This document shows, piece by piece, positions 53,400-63,213 of a DNA stretch of 64,000 bases. Location of the stretch: positions 1 through 64,000 of the forward strand of contig NZ_QNSB01000015.1 in assembly GCF_003315415.1 (NCBI RefSeq), written 5' to 3'. The first letter of the stretch is position 1; the number at the start of each line of letters is the position of its first letter. Origin of the DNA: Brevibacterium sanguinis. GTDB lineage: Bacteria > Actinomycetota > Actinomycetes > Actinomycetales > Brevibacteriaceae. The notes beneath the pieces are model-generated. The model was not told the origin of the DNA. It worked only from the letters and a program-made list of their open reading frames with translations, and did no database searches. Made by a program: the position numbers and the translations under genes.

Positions 53400-53768
53400 G
53401 TGATTCAGCAAGAGTCGCGACTCAAGGTCGCCGACAACACCGGAGCCAAGGAGATCCTGGCCATCAGGATCCTCGGCGGTTCCGGTCGGCGCTACGCCTC
53501 GATCGGTGACACGATCGTGGCCACCGTCAAGGACGCAATCCCCGGCGGCAACGTGAAGAAGGGTGACGTCGTCAAGGCCGTCATCGTCCGCACCGCCAAG
53601 GAGCGCCGCCGTCCCGACGGTTCGTACATCAAGTTCGACGAGAATGCAGCAGTCATCCTCAAGAACGATGGCGAGCCGCGCGGAACCCGCATCTTCGGGC
53701 CCGTGGGACGCGAATTGCGTGACAAGAAGTTCATGAAGATCGTGTCCCTGGCACCGGAGGTGTTGTGA
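53400..53768 (+). CDS. rplN: 50S ribosomal protein L14
   Basis: L14 lies at the subunit interface. The 122-residue protein begins [19 protein letters not shown] and has [28 protein letters not shown] in adjoining blocks. The GTG start follows ACAGGAGAAAA. First gene of the spc operon. Confidence 0.98.
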   Translation: MIQQESRLKVADNTGAKEILAIRILGGSGRRYASIGDTIVATVKDAIPGGNVKKGDVVKAVIVRTAKERRRPDGSYIKFDENAAVILKNDGEPRGTRIFGPVGRELRDKKFMKIVSLAPEVL

Positions 53769-53770
53769 GC

Positions 53771-54139
53771 ATGGCGAACAAGCTCAAGATCAAGAAGGGC
53801 GACCTCGTCCAGGTGATCGCCGGCGCCCGTCAGTCGCGGGGCGGCGATCGTGGGAAGCAGGGCAAGGTCCTTGCCGTCTACCCGGAGCGCAACCGCGTCC
53901 TCGTCGAGGGCGTCAACCGAGTGATCAAGCACAAGAAGGCTACGCAGACTCAGGCCGGCGGTTCCGCCGGCGGTCGTGAGACCCACGAAGCCCCCATCCA
54001 CGTGTCCAACGTGGCGCTCGTCGACCCCAAGGACAACAAGCCCACCCGCGTCGGATACCGCGAGGAGACCGTGGAACGCGATGGTCGCACCAAGACCGTC
54101 CGGGTCCGCTACTCGCGTCGTACCGGGGAGGAGATCTGA
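53771..54139 (+). CDS. rplX: 50S ribosomal protein L24
   Basis: L24 starts 50S assembly and lies near the tunnel exit. The 122-residue protein has the KOW motif [20 protein letters not shown] and [18 protein letters not shown] 53765, overlapping the L14 stop and four bases from GGAGG, is a plausible alternative to ATG 53771. Confidence 0.96.
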   Translation: MANKLKIKKGDLVQVIAGARQSRGGDRGKQGKVLAVYPERNRVLVEGVNRVIKHKKATQTQAGGSAGGRETHEAPIHVSNVALVDPKDNKPTRVGYREETVERDGRTKTVRVRYSRRTGEEI

Positions 54140-54708
54140 TGACGGAGACAACCACCAACCGTCCAGCACCGCGCCTCAAGCAGGTCTACCGCGATGAGAT
54201 CGTGGCGAAGCTGCAGGAGGAGTTCAACTACGCCAACCCCATGCAGGTTCCCGGCCTGACCAAGGTCGTCGTGAACATGGGTGTGGGTGACGCAGCACGC
54301 GATTCGAAGCTGATCGAAGGCGCGATCAACGACCTCACTCTGATCACCGGTCAGAAGCCGGTCGTGACCCGCGCACGGAAGTCCATCGCCCAGTTCAAGC
54401 TGCGCGAAGGTCAGCCCATCGGGGCCCACGTCACCATGCGCGGTGCCCGGATGTGGGAGTTCGTCGACCGTGTCATCACTCTGGCCCTGCCGCGAATCCG
54501 TGACTTCCGCGGGCTCTCGGATCGTCAGTTCGACGGGAACGGTAACTACACCTTCGGCCTCACGGAGCAGTCGATGTTCCACGAGATCGACCAGGACCGG
54601 ATCGACCGTGTCCGAGGTATGGATATCACCGTTGTGACAACAGCGAAGACCGACGACGAGGGACGCGCCCTGCTGCGCCACCTCGGGTTCCCGTTCAAGA
54701 CCAAATAA
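54139..54708 (+). CDS. rplE: 50S ribosomal protein L5
   Basis: L5 binds 5S rRNA and contacts P-site tRNA. The 189-residue protein has [34 protein letters not shown] and [19 protein letters not shown]. It starts within the rplX stop. rpsN, which follows rplE in many bacteria, is absent: only 69 bases separate rplE from rpsH. Confidence 0.98.
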   Translation: MTETTTNRPAPRLKQVYRDEIVAKLQEEFNYANPMQVPGLTKVVVNMGVGDAARDSKLIEGAINDLTLITGQKPVVTRARKSIAQFKLREGQPIGAHVTMRGARMWEFVDRVITLALPRIRDFRGLSDRQFDGNGNYTFGLTEQSMFHEIDQDRIDRVRGMDITVVTTAKTDDEGRALLRHLGFPFKTK

Positions 54709-54777
54709 TCGCTACGTCGCAGGTCCAATCGCGTGAGCGCGGGCGGAAACCGTGACGAGGAAGGGCTAGAGCCCACC

Positions 54778-55176
54778 ATGACAATGACTGATCCAGTCGC
54801 AGACATGTTGACACGTCTGCGCAACGCCAACTCGGCTTACCACGAGGACGTCTCCATGCCGTTCTCGAAGCTGAAGTCCAACATCGCCGAGATCCTCAAG
54901 GCCGAAGGCTACATCACCGACTGGAGCGTCGAGGACGCTGCCGTCGGGAAGACCCTTCGCCTCGACCTCAAGTTCGGACCCAACCGCGAGCGTTCGATCG
55001 CCGGCCTGCGCCGTGTGTCGAAGCCCGGTCTGCGCGTCTACGCGAAGTCGACGAACCTGCCCAAGGTGCTCGGTGGACTCGGCATCGCCATCCTGTCGAC
55101 GTCGTCAGGTCTCCTGACCGACCGCCAGGCCGCCAAGAAGGGTGTGGGTGGGGAAGTCCTCGCCTACGTCTGGTAA
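54778..55176 (+). CDS. rpsH: 30S ribosomal protein S8
   Basis: S8 is a primary binder of the central domain of 16S rRNA and represses the spc operon in E. coli. The 132-residue protein has [18 protein letters not shown] and the C-terminal [29 protein letters not shown] lies about 13 bases upstream of ATG 54778; ATG 54784 is an alternative. Confidence 0.97.
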   Translation: MTMTDPVADMLTRLRNANSAYHEDVSMPFSKLKSNIAEILKAEGYITDWSVEDAAVGKTLRLDLKFGPNRERSIAGLRRVSKPGLRVYAKSTNLPKVLGGLGIAILSTSSGLLTDRQAAKKGVGGEVLAYVW

Positions 55177-55191
55177 GGAAGGAGAGAAGAC

Positions 55192-55728
55192 ATGTCACGC
55201 ATTGGCAAGAACCCGATCTCCGTTCCCACCGGCGTCGAGGTCACGATCGACGGCCAGGACGTCTCGGTCAAGGGTCCCAAGGGCGAGCTGTCCGTCACCA
55301 TCTCCGAGCCGATCTCCGTATCGCTCGATGAGGGTGTCGTGACCGTGAGCCGTCCGAACGACGAGCGGGAATCCCGTTCGCTGCACGGGCTGTCCCGCAC
55401 CCTGGTCAACAACATGATCATCGGTGTGACCGAAGGCTACTCGAAGGCCCTCGAGATCGTCGGCACCGGCTACCGTGTGCAGGCCAAGGGATCGAACCTC
55501 GAGTTCGCCCTCGGCTACAGCCACCCGATCACCGTCGAAGCGCCGGAGGGCATCTCCTTCAGCGTCGACGGACAGACCAAGCTGGCTGTCCACGGCATCG
55601 ACAAGCAGTTGGTCGGCGAGACCGCCGCCAACATCCGGAAGCTGCGCAAGCCCGAACCCTACAAGGGCAAGGGTGTGCGCTACGCCGGCGAAAACGTCCG
55701 TCGCAAGGTCGGAAAGGCTGGTAAGTAG
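55192..55728 (+). CDS. rplF: 50S ribosomal protein L6
   Basis: L6 lies near the sarcin-ricin loop and L7/L12 stalk. The 178-residue protein begins [16 protein letters not shown] and has the signature [21 protein letters not shown]. Confidence 0.98.
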   Translation: MSRIGKNPISVPTGVEVTIDGQDVSVKGPKGELSVTISEPISVSLDEGVVTVSRPNDERESRSLHGLSRTLVNNMIIGVTEGYSKALEIVGTGYRVQAKGSNLEFALGYSHPITVEAPEGISFSVDGQTKLAVHGIDKQLVGETAANIRKLRKPEPYKGKGVRYAGENVRRKVGKAGK

Positions 55729-55730
55729 AG

Positions 55731-56111
55731 ATGGCCTTTGGCAAGAAGGAAAGCTACGGCAAGGGCAGGGCTGCGGCTCGCAAGCGCCGTCACGCTCGTC
55801 TGCGCAAGCATGTCAGCGGGACGCCGGAACGCCCTCGTCTCTCAGTGACGCGTTCCACGCGCCACGTGTTCGTCCAGGTCATCGACGACACCGTCGGCAA
55901 GACCCTGGCATCGGCCTCCACCATGGAAGCGGACCTGCGCGAGCTCGACGCCGACAAGACCAGCAAGGCCCGCCGGGTCGGCGAGCTGGTCGCCCAGCGC
56001 GCGAAGGAAGCCGGCATCGAGACCGTCGTCTTCGACCGTGGGGGCAACGCCTACCACGGCCGCGTGCAGGCGATCGCCGAAGGTGCCCGTGAAGGAGGAT
56101 TGGCCCTATGA
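55731..56111 (+). CDS. rplR: 50S ribosomal protein L18
   Basis: L18 binds 5S rRNA. The 126-residue protein has [29 protein letters not shown] and [23 protein letters not shown]. It overlaps rpsE by four bases. Confidence 0.98.
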   Translation: MAFGKKESYGKGRAAARKRRHARLRKHVSGTPERPRLSVTRSTRHVFVQVIDDTVGKTLASASTMEADLRELDADKTSKARRVGELVAQRAKEAGIETVVFDRGGNAYHGRVQAIAEGAREGGLAL

Positions 56112-56797
56112 GCACTGAAGAGAACAAGGACCAGCAGGCTCCGGCAGCAGAGAGCCGCAACGACAGCAGCGGCGACCGCGGTTCCCGCGGCCGCGGTGAC
56201 AATCGCGGTCAGGGCGGCCAGGGTCGTGGACGCGGCGAGGGCCGTGGACGCGGCGGTCGCGGCGACCGCGAGGAGAAGAACCAGTTCATCGAGCACGTCG
56301 TCACGATCAACCGCGTGTCGAAGGTGGTCAAGGGTGGACGTCGGTTCTCCTTCACCGCACTCGTCGTGGTCGGTGACGGCGACGGCATGGTCGGCATGGG
56401 CTACGGCAAGGCGAAGGAAGTCCCTGCCGCCATCGCCAAGGGCGTCGAGGAGGCGAAGAAGAACTTCTTCCGCGTTCCCCGCATCCAGAAGACCATTCCG
56501 CACCCCATCCAGGGTGAGGCCGCCGCAGGCGTCGTCCTGCTGCGTCCGGCCGCTCCCGGCACCGGCGTGATCGCCGGTGGTCCCGTGCGCGCCGTCCTCG
56601 ACTGCGCCGGCGTCCAGGACATCCTGTCCAAGTCGCTGGGATCCTCGAATGCGATCAACATCGTCCACGCGGCGATCAAGGCTCTCCAGAGCCTCGAGCG
56701 CCCCGAAGAGGTCGCGGCACGCCGCGGTCTGCCGGTCGACGAGGTCGCTCCTCACGCTCTTCTGCGTGCGGCTGCTGAAAGCGGGGCGAAGGCCTGA
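56108..56797 (+). CDS. rpsE: 30S ribosomal protein S5 with an RG-rich N-terminal extension
   Basis: S5 shapes the mRNA entry channel and decoding accuracy; changes in its loop give spectinomycin resistance. The 229-residue protein has about 55 extra N-terminal residues of repeated Arg-Gly/Gly-Gln ([14 protein letters not shown]). The normal domain follows: [21 protein letters not shown] and [12 protein letters not shown]. coli S5 has 167 residues. The Lys-Gly-Gly loop is intact. Confidence 0.97.
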   Translation: MSTEENKDQQAPAAESRNDSSGDRGSRGRGDNRGQGGQGRGRGEGRGRGGRGDREEKNQFIEHVVTINRVSKVVKGGRRFSFTALVVVGDGDGMVGMGYGKAKEVPAAIAKGVEEAKKNFFRVPRIQKTIPHPIQGEAAAGVVLLRPAAPGTGVIAGGPVRAVLDCAGVQDILSKSLGSSNAINIVHAAIKALQSLERPEEVAARRGLPVDEVAPHALLRAAAESGAKA

Positions 56798-56979
56798 TGG
56801 CGAAGCTCAAGGTAACCCAGCGCAAGTCCGAGATCGGCGGCAAGCAGAACCAGCGTGATTCGCTGCGTTCGCTCGGGCTGAAGCGGATCAACGATGTGGT
56901 GGTGCACGAAGATCGTCCGGAGATCCGGGGCATGATCAACGTCGTGCGTCACCTCGTGACAGTGGAAGAGGTGGATTGA
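56797..56979 (+). CDS. rpmD: 50S ribosomal protein L30
   Basis: The 60-residue protein has the L30 pattern [20 protein letters not shown] and [13 protein letters not shown]. Its ATG shares a base with the rpsE stop. Confidence 0.97.
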   Translation: MAKLKVTQRKSEIGGKQNQRDSLRSLGLKRINDVVVHEDRPEIRGMINVVRHLVTVEEVD

Positions 56980-56980
56980 T

Positions 56981-57433
56981 ATGTCGAACTCCGACGCACT
57001 CAAGGTCCACGATCTCCGTCCTGCCCCCGGCGCCAAGACCGCCAAGACCCGTGTCGGTCGTGGTGAGGGCTCGAAGGGCAAGACCGCCGGCCGCGGAACC
57101 AAGGGCACGAAGGCCCGCTACCAGGTTCCGCACGGCTTCGAGGGTGGACAGACCCCGATGCACATGCGTCTGCCGAAGCTGCGGGGGTTCAAGAACCCCA
57201 GCAAGGTGACGTTCCAGGTTGTCAACCTCGACAAGCTGGAGGCCCTGTTCCCGGAAGGCGGCGACGTCACCGTCGCCGACCTGGTGGACAAGGGTGCTGT
57301 GCGTCCCAAGCAGCCCGTGAAGGTTCTCGGCACCGGTGAGATCACCGTGGCCCTGAACATCACCGCGGACAAGTTCTCCGGCTCCGCGCTGGAGAAGATC
57401 AAGGCCGCCGGCGGCAGCGCCACGGAAGCCTGA
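56981..57433 (+). CDS. rplO: 50S ribosomal protein L15
   Basis: L15 is a late-assembly protein. The 150-residue protein has [29 protein letters not shown] and [19 protein letters not shown]. It ends 36 bases before a terminator hairpin. Confidence 0.98.
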   Translation: MSNSDALKVHDLRPAPGAKTAKTRVGRGEGSKGKTAGRGTKGTKARYQVPHGFEGGQTPMHMRLPKLRGFKNPSKVTFQVVNLDKLEALFPEGGDVTVADLVDKGAVRPKQPVKVLGTGEITVALNITADKFSGSALEKIKAAGGSATEA

Positions 57434-57469
57434 TCCGCACCCCCTTGCGAGGGGGAGGGTCGAGACATG

Positions 57470-57499
57470 AGGGGACGGTCACCGCGGTGACCGTCCCCT
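57470..57499 (+). terminator. Hairpin between rplO and secY
   Basis: A 28-base perfect palindrome (57471-57498) can form a 12-bp stem with a four-base loop, followed by TTCG. It implies that secY is at least partly transcribed separately. Confidence 0.65.
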
Positions 57500-57548
57500 T
57501 CGTCGTCCCCGGCTCCGGGCCGTTTCGCGAGCGGGGGCCGTACCCTGG

Positions 57549-57554
57549 TAGTCT
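57549..57554 (+). promoter_or_regulatory. Candidate -10 for the secY-adk-map operon
   Basis: TAGTCT lies about 70 bases before secY and after the rplO hairpin; TCGCGA 18 bases upstream is a weak -35. TACCCT at 57541-57546 is an alternative -10. Confidence 0.35.
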
Positions 57555-57625
57555 TTTGCAGGTATTTGTCTCATTCGCCAGGTCGTATCAGCGACCCTGA
57601 ATTCATCCCCCATTGAGGAGGACGC

Positions 57626-58927
57626 TTGATCGGCGCAATTCGGAGGGCCTTCAGAACGCCCGACCTGAGGAACAAACTCCTCTTCACCTTGGGTGTCCTC
57701 GTCATCTTCAGGCTCGGCTCGTTCATTCCCACTCCGGGGATCGACTATTCCCAGGTTCAGGAGTGCGTGGCGTCCCCGCAATTGAACTCCGGCGGCTTCG
57801 CGATGATCAACCTCTTCAGCGGTGGAGCGCTGCTGCAGCTGTCGATCTTCGCCCTGGGCATCATGCCCTACATCACGGCCAGCATCATCGTGCAGCTGCT
57901 GCGCGTCGTCATCCCGCGCTTCGAGGCCCTGCACAAGGAGGGCGCGTCCGGACAGGCCAAGCTCACCCAGTACACTCGCTACCTGACCATCGGCCTGGCG
58001 ATCCTCAACTCGACGACCCTCATCGCCACCGTGCGCTCGGGCGCCCTGTTCGGCAATGTCGAGGGCTGCACGAACCTCATCACGAACGACACCTGGTGGG
58101 GGATCACGATCATGGTCCTCACGCTGACCGCCGGCACGGGCCTGATCATGTGGCTGGGCGAGCAGATCACCGAGCACGGGGTGGGCAACGGCATGTCGCT
58201 GCTCATCTTCATCTCCGTGGCCGCGGCCTTCCCGTCGTCGCTGGGCGCGATCTTCCGCGAGCAGGGCGTCGACATCTTCCTCATCGTCCTTGCCGTCGGC
58301 CTCGTCCTCGTCGCCCTCGTCGTCTTCGTCGAGCAGTCCCAGCGGCGCATCCCCGTCCAGTACGCCAAGCGTATGGTGGGCCGGCGGATGTTCGGCGGAA
58401 CCTCGACCTACATCCCGATCAAGGTGAACATGGCCGGCGTCATCCCCGTCATCTTCGCCTCGTCGGTGCTCTACCTCCCGAGCCTCATCGCCCAGTTCTT
58501 CGATCCCCAGACGGCCTGGGTGGAGTGGATCAACACCTACTTCACCCGCGGCGACCACCCGCTCTACATCACGATCTACGCGCTGCTGACGATCTTCTTC
58601 GCCTACTTCTACGTCGCGATCACCTTCAACCCGGAGGAGGTCGCGGACAACATGAAGAAGTACGGCGGCTTCATCCCCGGCATCCGTGCCGGGCGGCCCA
58701 CGGCGGACTACCTGAGCTTCGTGCTCAGCCGCATCAACTTCCCGGGTTCGCTCTACCTGGCCTTCGTCGCCCTGATCCCGCTGATCGCGCTGATCCTCAT
58801 CAACGCGAACCAGAACTTCCCCTTCGGCGGCACCTCCCTGCTCATCGTCGTGGGGGTCGGCCTGGAGACGGTCAAGCAGATCGACGCCCAGATGCAGCAG
58901 CGCCACTACGAAGGTCTGCTGCGCTGA
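57626..58927 (+). CDS. secY: Preprotein translocase subunit SecY
   Basis: SecY is the channel-forming subunit of the SecYEG translocon. The 433-residue protein has ten predicted transmembrane helices and the family segments PTPGIDYSQ, LGIMPYITASIIVQLL (helix 2) and GEQITEHGVGNGMSLLIF. The TTG start at 57626 is supported by GAGGAG five bases upstream. adk follows after 31 bases. Confidence 0.97.
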   Translation: MIGAIRRAFRTPDLRNKLLFTLGVLVIFRLGSFIPTPGIDYSQVQECVASPQLNSGGFAMINLFSGGALLQLSIFALGIMPYITASIIVQLLRVVIPRFEALHKEGASGQAKLTQYTRYLTIGLAILNSTTLIATVRSGALFGNVEGCTNLITNDTWWGITIMVLTLTAGTGLIMWLGEQITEHGVGNGMSLLIFISVAAAFPSSLGAIFREQGVDIFLIVLAVGLVLVALVVFVEQSQRRIPVQYAKRMVGRRMFGGTSTYIPIKVNMAGVIPVIFASSVLYLPSLIAQFFDPQTAWVEWINTYFTRGDHPLYITIYALLTIFFAYFYVAITFNPEEVADNMKKYGGFIPGIRAGRPTADYLSFVLSRINFPGSLYLAFVALIPLIALILINANQNFPFGGTSLLIVVGVGLETVKQIDAQMQQRHYEGLLR

Positions 58928-58958
58928 CGGGCCGCGGACACCCAACGGAAGGACATCC

Positions 58959-59525
58959 ATGAGTTCACGCATCATCCTGATCGGCCCTCCCGGCGCCGGC
59001 AAAGGCACCCAGGCCGCCCGGCTCGCCGCGGCCCTGGACATCCCGGCGATCTCGACCGGCGACATCTTCCGGGCCAATGTCAAGGGAGAGACCGAGCTCG
59101 GGAAGCTCGCCAAGCGCTACATGGACGCCGGCGAGTACGTTCCGGACGAGGTGACCAACTCGATGGTCGCCGACCGGCTGTCCCAGGACGATGCCGTGAA
59201 CGGATTCCTCCTCGACGGATATCCCCGCACCGCTGCGCAGGTGAGCGAGCTCGACCGGATCCTCGCCGAGCAGGACGTGGAGATCGAGCATGTCGTCGAG
59301 CTCACCGCCGACACCGATGAGGTCGTGGCCCGGCTGCTCGCCCGCGCGCAGAAGGAAGGGCGCAGCGATGACAACGAGGACGTCATCCGCCACCGCCTCG
59401 ACGTCTACGCCGAGCAGACCCAGCCGCTGACGGACATCTACCGCGACCGCGGGCTGCTCCGCCAGGTCGACGGCCTCGGCGAGGTCTCCGACATCACCGA
59501 GCGCATCCTCGACGTCATTCGATGA
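58959..59525 (+). CDS. adk: Adenylate kinase (short form)
   Basis: The enzyme balances ATP, ADP and AMP. The 188-residue protein has the P-loop GPPGAGKGTQA (about 9-19), the AMP-binding STGDIFRAN and DGYPRTAAQ. It lacks the zinc-binding lid insert, so it is the short form. It overlaps map by four bases. Confidence 0.97.
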   Translation: MSSRIILIGPPGAGKGTQAARLAAALDIPAISTGDIFRANVKGETELGKLAKRYMDAGEYVPDEVTNSMVADRLSQDDAVNGFLLDGYPRTAAQVSELDRILAEQDVEIEHVVELTADTDEVVARLLARAQKEGRSDDNEDVIRHRLDVYAEQTQPLTDIYRDRGLLRQVDGLGEVSDITERILDVIR

Positions 59526-60352
59526 TCTTCGGTCCCCGGATCGAGCTGAAGAGCCCCGCCGAGCTGCGCACCATGCGCAGGGCGGGGCTCGTCACGCGTG
59601 CCGCCCTCGACGCCGCCCGTGCCGCCGCCGTGCCCGGGGCAACCACCGCCGAGGTGGATGCCGCGGCGGAGGCCGTCATCGCCGAGGCGGGTGCCCGGTC
59701 CAACTTCAAGGGCTACCAGGGGTTCCCGGCCGTCCTGTGCATCTCCGTCAACGAGGAGATCGTCCACGGGATCCCCGGGTCCCGGGTGCTCGCGGCCGGC
59801 GACCTCGTGTCCATCGACGGGGGCGCGATCGTCGAGGGATACCACGGGGACTCGGCATTCACGATGATCGTCGGCGGCGACGAGTGCGGCAGCGCCGCGG
59901 ACCGGGCGCTGTCCCGGGCCACCGAGGAGGCGCTGTGGGCCGGCATCGCGGCCTTCGCCATCGGCGCGCGGGTCTCCGACATCGGCGACGCCATCGACGA
60001 CCACGTCACCGACCATGCCCCCGACTTCGGTCTCGTCGAGGAATTCACCGGGCACGGGATCGGGACGGCGATGCACATGCCGCCCGAGGTGCTCAACTAC
60101 CGCGCCCGCTCGAACGGGCCGAAGATCCGGCCCGGAATGTGCCTGGCGATCGAACCGATGCTCACCGCGGGCTCTCCGGAGACCCGGACCCTGGCCGACG
60201 ACTGGACCGTCGTCACCGCCGACGGCTCGAGGGCCAGCCACTGGGAGCACAGCGTCGCCCGCCACGAGGGCGGGGTCTGGGTGCTCACCGCCGAGGACGG
60301 GGGAGCCGCGGGCCTCGCACCCTTCGGGATCACCCCGGTCCCCGTCGACTGA
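59522..60352 (+). CDS. map: Methionine aminopeptidase type I
   Basis: The enzyme removes the N-terminal methionine from new proteins. The 276-residue protein has metal ligands in VSIDGGAIVEGYHGDSAFT (two aspartates), the GHGIG histidine, AIEPML (glutamate) and the late EHSVA glutamate. It starts in an ATGA overlap with adk. A convergent aminotransferase gene follows, where infA is next in many actinobacteria. Confidence 0.95.
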   Translation: MIFGPRIELKSPAELRTMRRAGLVTRAALDAARAAAVPGATTAEVDAAAEAVIAEAGARSNFKGYQGFPAVLCISVNEEIVHGIPGSRVLAAGDLVSIDGGAIVEGYHGDSAFTMIVGGDECGSAADRALSRATEEALWAGIAAFAIGARVSDIGDAIDDHVTDHAPDFGLVEEFTGHGIGTAMHMPPEVLNYRARSNGPKIRPGMCLAIEPMLTAGSPETRTLADDWTVVTADGSRASHWEHSVARHEGGVWVLTAEDGGAAGLAPFGITPVPVD

Positions 60353-60362
60353 CCGCGGTCCC

Positions 60363-61511
60363 TCAGCCCAGCGCGGAGCCGATCCGCTTCACCGCCTCGG
60401 CGAGCAGGGGGCGGGGGAGGGCGAAGTTGAGGCGGATGTGGCCCTGGCCGACCTCGCCGCACAGCCGTCCCTCGGTGACGGCCACCTTCGCATCCGCCGT
60501 CAGCTGCCCGGCGATGTCGGAGCCGACGCCGTAGGCGCGCAGATCCACCCATGCCAGATAAGTGCCCTCGGGCGGGATGCAGGTGGCCCGGGGAAGATGC
60601 TCGGCGAGGAGATCGGCGAGCAGGTCCCGGCTGCCCCTGAGGTACTCGGTGATCTCGTCGAGCCAGTCCCCGCCGGCGATGTAGGCCGCGGTCGTCGCGA
60701 GGATCCCCGGGTTCGCCGCGGCCCCGGAGACGAATCCGCCGCGCTCCTTCCACACCCGGCGGTCGGCCTCGTTCGTGAGGATGAGCTGGGCGCACTTGAG
60801 GCCGGGGATGTTGAAGGCCTTCGATGCCGCCGTCGCCGTCACCGTGTGCGCGGCCGTCGCCTCGCTCAGCGACGCGTAGGGGATGTGCCGGGAGGGGGAG
60901 TAGACGAGCGGGGCATGGATCTCGTCGGAGAACACGCGGGCGCCGTTGCGGTCGATCACCTCGGCGAGGGCCGACATCTCCTCGGGTGTGTAGACCTTGC
61001 CGATCGGATTGTGCGGATTGCACAGGACGAGCACGGCCCCGGGGCTCAGGGCGGCGTCGACGGCGTCGAGATCGAGGGACCAGCTGTCCTCGGCCCGCCG
61101 CATCGGCACCTCGATCAGCCGGCGACCGGTGACCCGGGCGACGTCGAAGAAGGGCATGTAGGCCGGCGTCGGCAGGACGATGGGGGCGTCCGGGGGAGTG
61201 AGGAATCCGAGGACCCCGATGAACCCGGCGAGGACGTCGCTGGCGAGCTCGACATGCTCGGCCGGGAACCGCCAGCCGTAGCGGTCGACCGCGAATTCAG
61301 CGGTCGCCGACTTGAGGTCGGTGACCGTCTGATAGGGCGCGTACCCGTAGAGGTCGCGCTCGTCGAGCTCGCGCAGCGCCTCCCGCACGGCAGGGGCCAC
61401 GCCGAAGTCCATCTCCGCGATGAACGCGCCGAGGCTGCCCGGGAAGCTCGACCACTTCCGCCCGCCCTTGCGCACCAGCGATTCCTCAGTGATCGCGTCC
61501 AGTTCGTGCAT
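60363..61511 (-). CDS. MalY/PatB-type PLP-dependent C-S lyase (cystathionine beta-lyase-like)
   Basis: The 382-residue fold type I aminotransferase-like protein has AEMDFGVAPAVREAL and YGYAPYQ near the N-terminus, NPHNPIGKVYT, SDEIHAPLVY and the PLP lysine in TAASKAFNIPGLKCAQ, the pattern of MalY/PatB enzymes. These cleave C-S bonds in cystathionine and related thioethers; some act as regulators. ATG 61511 has GGAGGGAG upstream. It diverges from an MFS gene across a 210-base gap with a direct repeat, so the two may be co-regulated. Confidence 0.85.
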   Translation of the reverse strand: MHELDAITEESLVRKGGRKWSSFPGSLGAFIAEMDFGVAPAVREALRELDERDLYGYAPYQTVTDLKSATAEFAVDRYGWRFPAEHVELASDVLAGFIGVLGFLTPPDAPIVLPTPAYMPFFDVARVTGRRLIEVPMRRAEDSWSLDLDAVDAALSPGAVLVLCNPHNPIGKVYTPEEMSALAEVIDRNGARVFSDEIHAPLVYSPSRHIPYASLSEATAAHTVTATAASKAFNIPGLKCAQLILTNEADRRVWKERGGFVSGAAANPGILATTAAYIAGGDWLDEITEYLRGSRDLLADLLAEHLPRATCIPPEGTYLAWVDLRAYGVGSDIAGQLTADAKVAVTEGRLCGEVGQGHIRLNFALPRPLLAEAVKRIGSALG

Positions 61512-61620
61512 GCCGCTCCCTCCGTCTCCCGGTGTCTCTCGGTCGAGGCGGATCGGCCCGCCTCGTGAGTGCTGGGACTCACGCTAACAGCAGCCCGCGG
61601 GTGAGGGGACCGGGCGCCGA

Positions 61621-61672
61621 CATGCGCTGTCACCGGCGGGGTCGGCGGGGGCATGCACTGTCACCGGCGGGG
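61621..61672. repeat. Imperfect direct repeat in the malY-MFS intergenic region
   Basis: A 21-base motif beginning CATGC and ending CACCGGCGGGG occurs at 61621-61641 and 61652-61672 with one mismatch and a 31-base (three helical turns) offset. It may be an operator for the divergent pair. Confidence 0.55.
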
Positions 61673-61721
61673 CCATGAGACGATGGTGCGACCGGACAGT
61701 TGCACAGGGGAGAGGACGACG

Positions 61722-63014
61722 ATGTCGAAGACGACCGGTCACGCGGCGGGGCGACGGACCTTCCGCCGCAACCAGTGGGCGCTCAGCCTCGCCCAGCTGT
61801 TCTCCGGCATCGGGATCGCGACGGGGTTCGCCGTCGGCGGCATCCTCGCCGAACGCCTGACCGGGCGCACCGAACTCGCCGGCTTTGCGCAGACGGCCTC
61901 CATCCTCGGCGCGGGGCTCCTCGCGGTGCCGCTGGCGCGGGTCGCGGTGAGGCGGTCGAGGCGCCTGGCGCTGAGCCTCGGCTACGGAGTGGCCCTCGCC
62001 GGGGCCCTGCTCATCGTCGGCGCCGTCACCGCGGGCATCGACCTCCTCTTCTTCCTCGGCATGGGGTGCTTCGGGGCGGCGACCGCCGCGGGACTGCAGA
62101 GCCGCTATGCCGCGACGGATTCCGCCCCCGACCACCTCAAGGGCTCGGCCATGTCGGTCGTCGTGTGGGCGACGACCATAGGCTCGGTACTCGGGCCGAA
62201 CCTGTCGGAGCCGGGCGCGCGGCTCGGCCGGGCGCTGGGGATCGACCCGCTGTCGGGGCCCTTCATCATCTCGACCGTCGTCTTCGCCTGTGCCCTGCTG
62301 TGCGTCCTGTGCCTGCGCACGCTCACCGCGGCGCCTCGTGCCGACGCGGCAGGAGCCATGGGCGTCCTCCCGCCGTCACCGCACCGAGGCGGCACCTGGC
62401 AGGCCATCCGTCGCTCGCCAGGAGCGCTGCGGGGCCTGCTCGCGGTGGTCACCGGGCACATGATCATGGTCTCGACGATGGTGATGACGCCTCTCCACAT
62501 GGACCACCACTGTCTCGGCCTCGAGCTCATCGGGATCACCATCGGCGGGCACATCCTCGGCATGTACGGGCTCTCACCCGTCTTCGGGCTGCTCACCGAC
62601 AGGTTCTCGGCCTCGGCGGTCATCGCCCTGGGGCAGGGCCTGTTCGCCATCAGTCTGGTGCTCGGGTTCATCGACGCCCTCGGTGAGTCCTCCTTCGTCC
62701 GCCTCTCGATCTCCCTCTTCATCCTCGGACTCGGATGGTCGGCGTGCCTCATCGCCGGCTCCACCCTGCTCACCGCCGAGATCGACGAAGCTCACCGGGT
62801 GCCCGTGCAGGGCCTGTCGGATGCCGGGATGAACCTCGGCGCGGCGGGACTGGCGGCACTGGCCGGACCGCTGCTCGCCGCGGGCGGGTTCGCCTGGATC
62901 ACGATCGTCGGCGTCCTCGTGCTCGTCGGCGCCGTGCTCGCGAGCCTCGGGGCCGGACGTCGTTCACATCACACGGCTGACACGGCCGCGATGTGGAACG
63001 GTGCGCGCCCGTAG
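61722..63014 (+). CDS. Major facilitator superfamily transporter
   Basis: The 430-residue protein has 12 predicted transmembrane helices in two halves with a central basic loop (about 205-235). The helix 2-3 region has the short basic VAVRRSRRLAL, and HLKGSAMSVVVWATTIGSVLGPNLSEPG is in the helix 5 region. The family is a drug/metabolite exporter-like MFS group; no substrate can be named. ATG 61722 follows GAGAGGA. An in-frame upstream ATG at 61653 lies in the repeat region and is unlikely. Confidence 0.8.
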   Translation: MSKTTGHAAGRRTFRRNQWALSLAQLFSGIGIATGFAVGGILAERLTGRTELAGFAQTASILGAGLLAVPLARVAVRRSRRLALSLGYGVALAGALLIVGAVTAGIDLLFFLGMGCFGAATAAGLQSRYAATDSAPDHLKGSAMSVVVWATTIGSVLGPNLSEPGARLGRALGIDPLSGPFIISTVVFACALLCVLCLRTLTAAPRADAAGAMGVLPPSPHRGGTWQAIRRSPGALRGLLAVVTGHMIMVSTMVMTPLHMDHHCLGLELIGITIGGHILGMYGLSPVFGLLTDRFSASAVIALGQGLFAISLVLGFIDALGESSFVRLSISLFILGLGWSACLIAGSTLLTAEIDEAHRVPVQGLSDAGMNLGAAGLAALAGPLLAAGGFAWITIVGVLVLVGAVLASLGAGRRSHHTADTAAMWNGARP

Positions 63015-63016
63015 TG

Positions 63017-63022
63017 TAGAGT
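63017..63022 (+). promoter_or_regulatory. Candidate -10 of the infA operon
   Basis: TAGAGT lies just past the MFS stop and would give a leader of about 185 bases before infA. The -35 is poor. The leader (63030-63213) shows no gene. Confidence 0.35.
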
Positions 63023-63213
63023 TGATGATTGGTCTGTTCTCACTCAACTCACCCTGTCCCGGTTGTGGTCGGCATCTGCCCTCCATGGCCTTTCCGGTGG
63101 TGGGATGAACCGATCCGCGTGATGGGGAGAGCAGGGGTCGCCGACATTGAGTCGGGGATACACGATTACGTCGAACGCGAAGGTTTCGCGGGAATACGAG
63201 GTTAGCGAACGAT

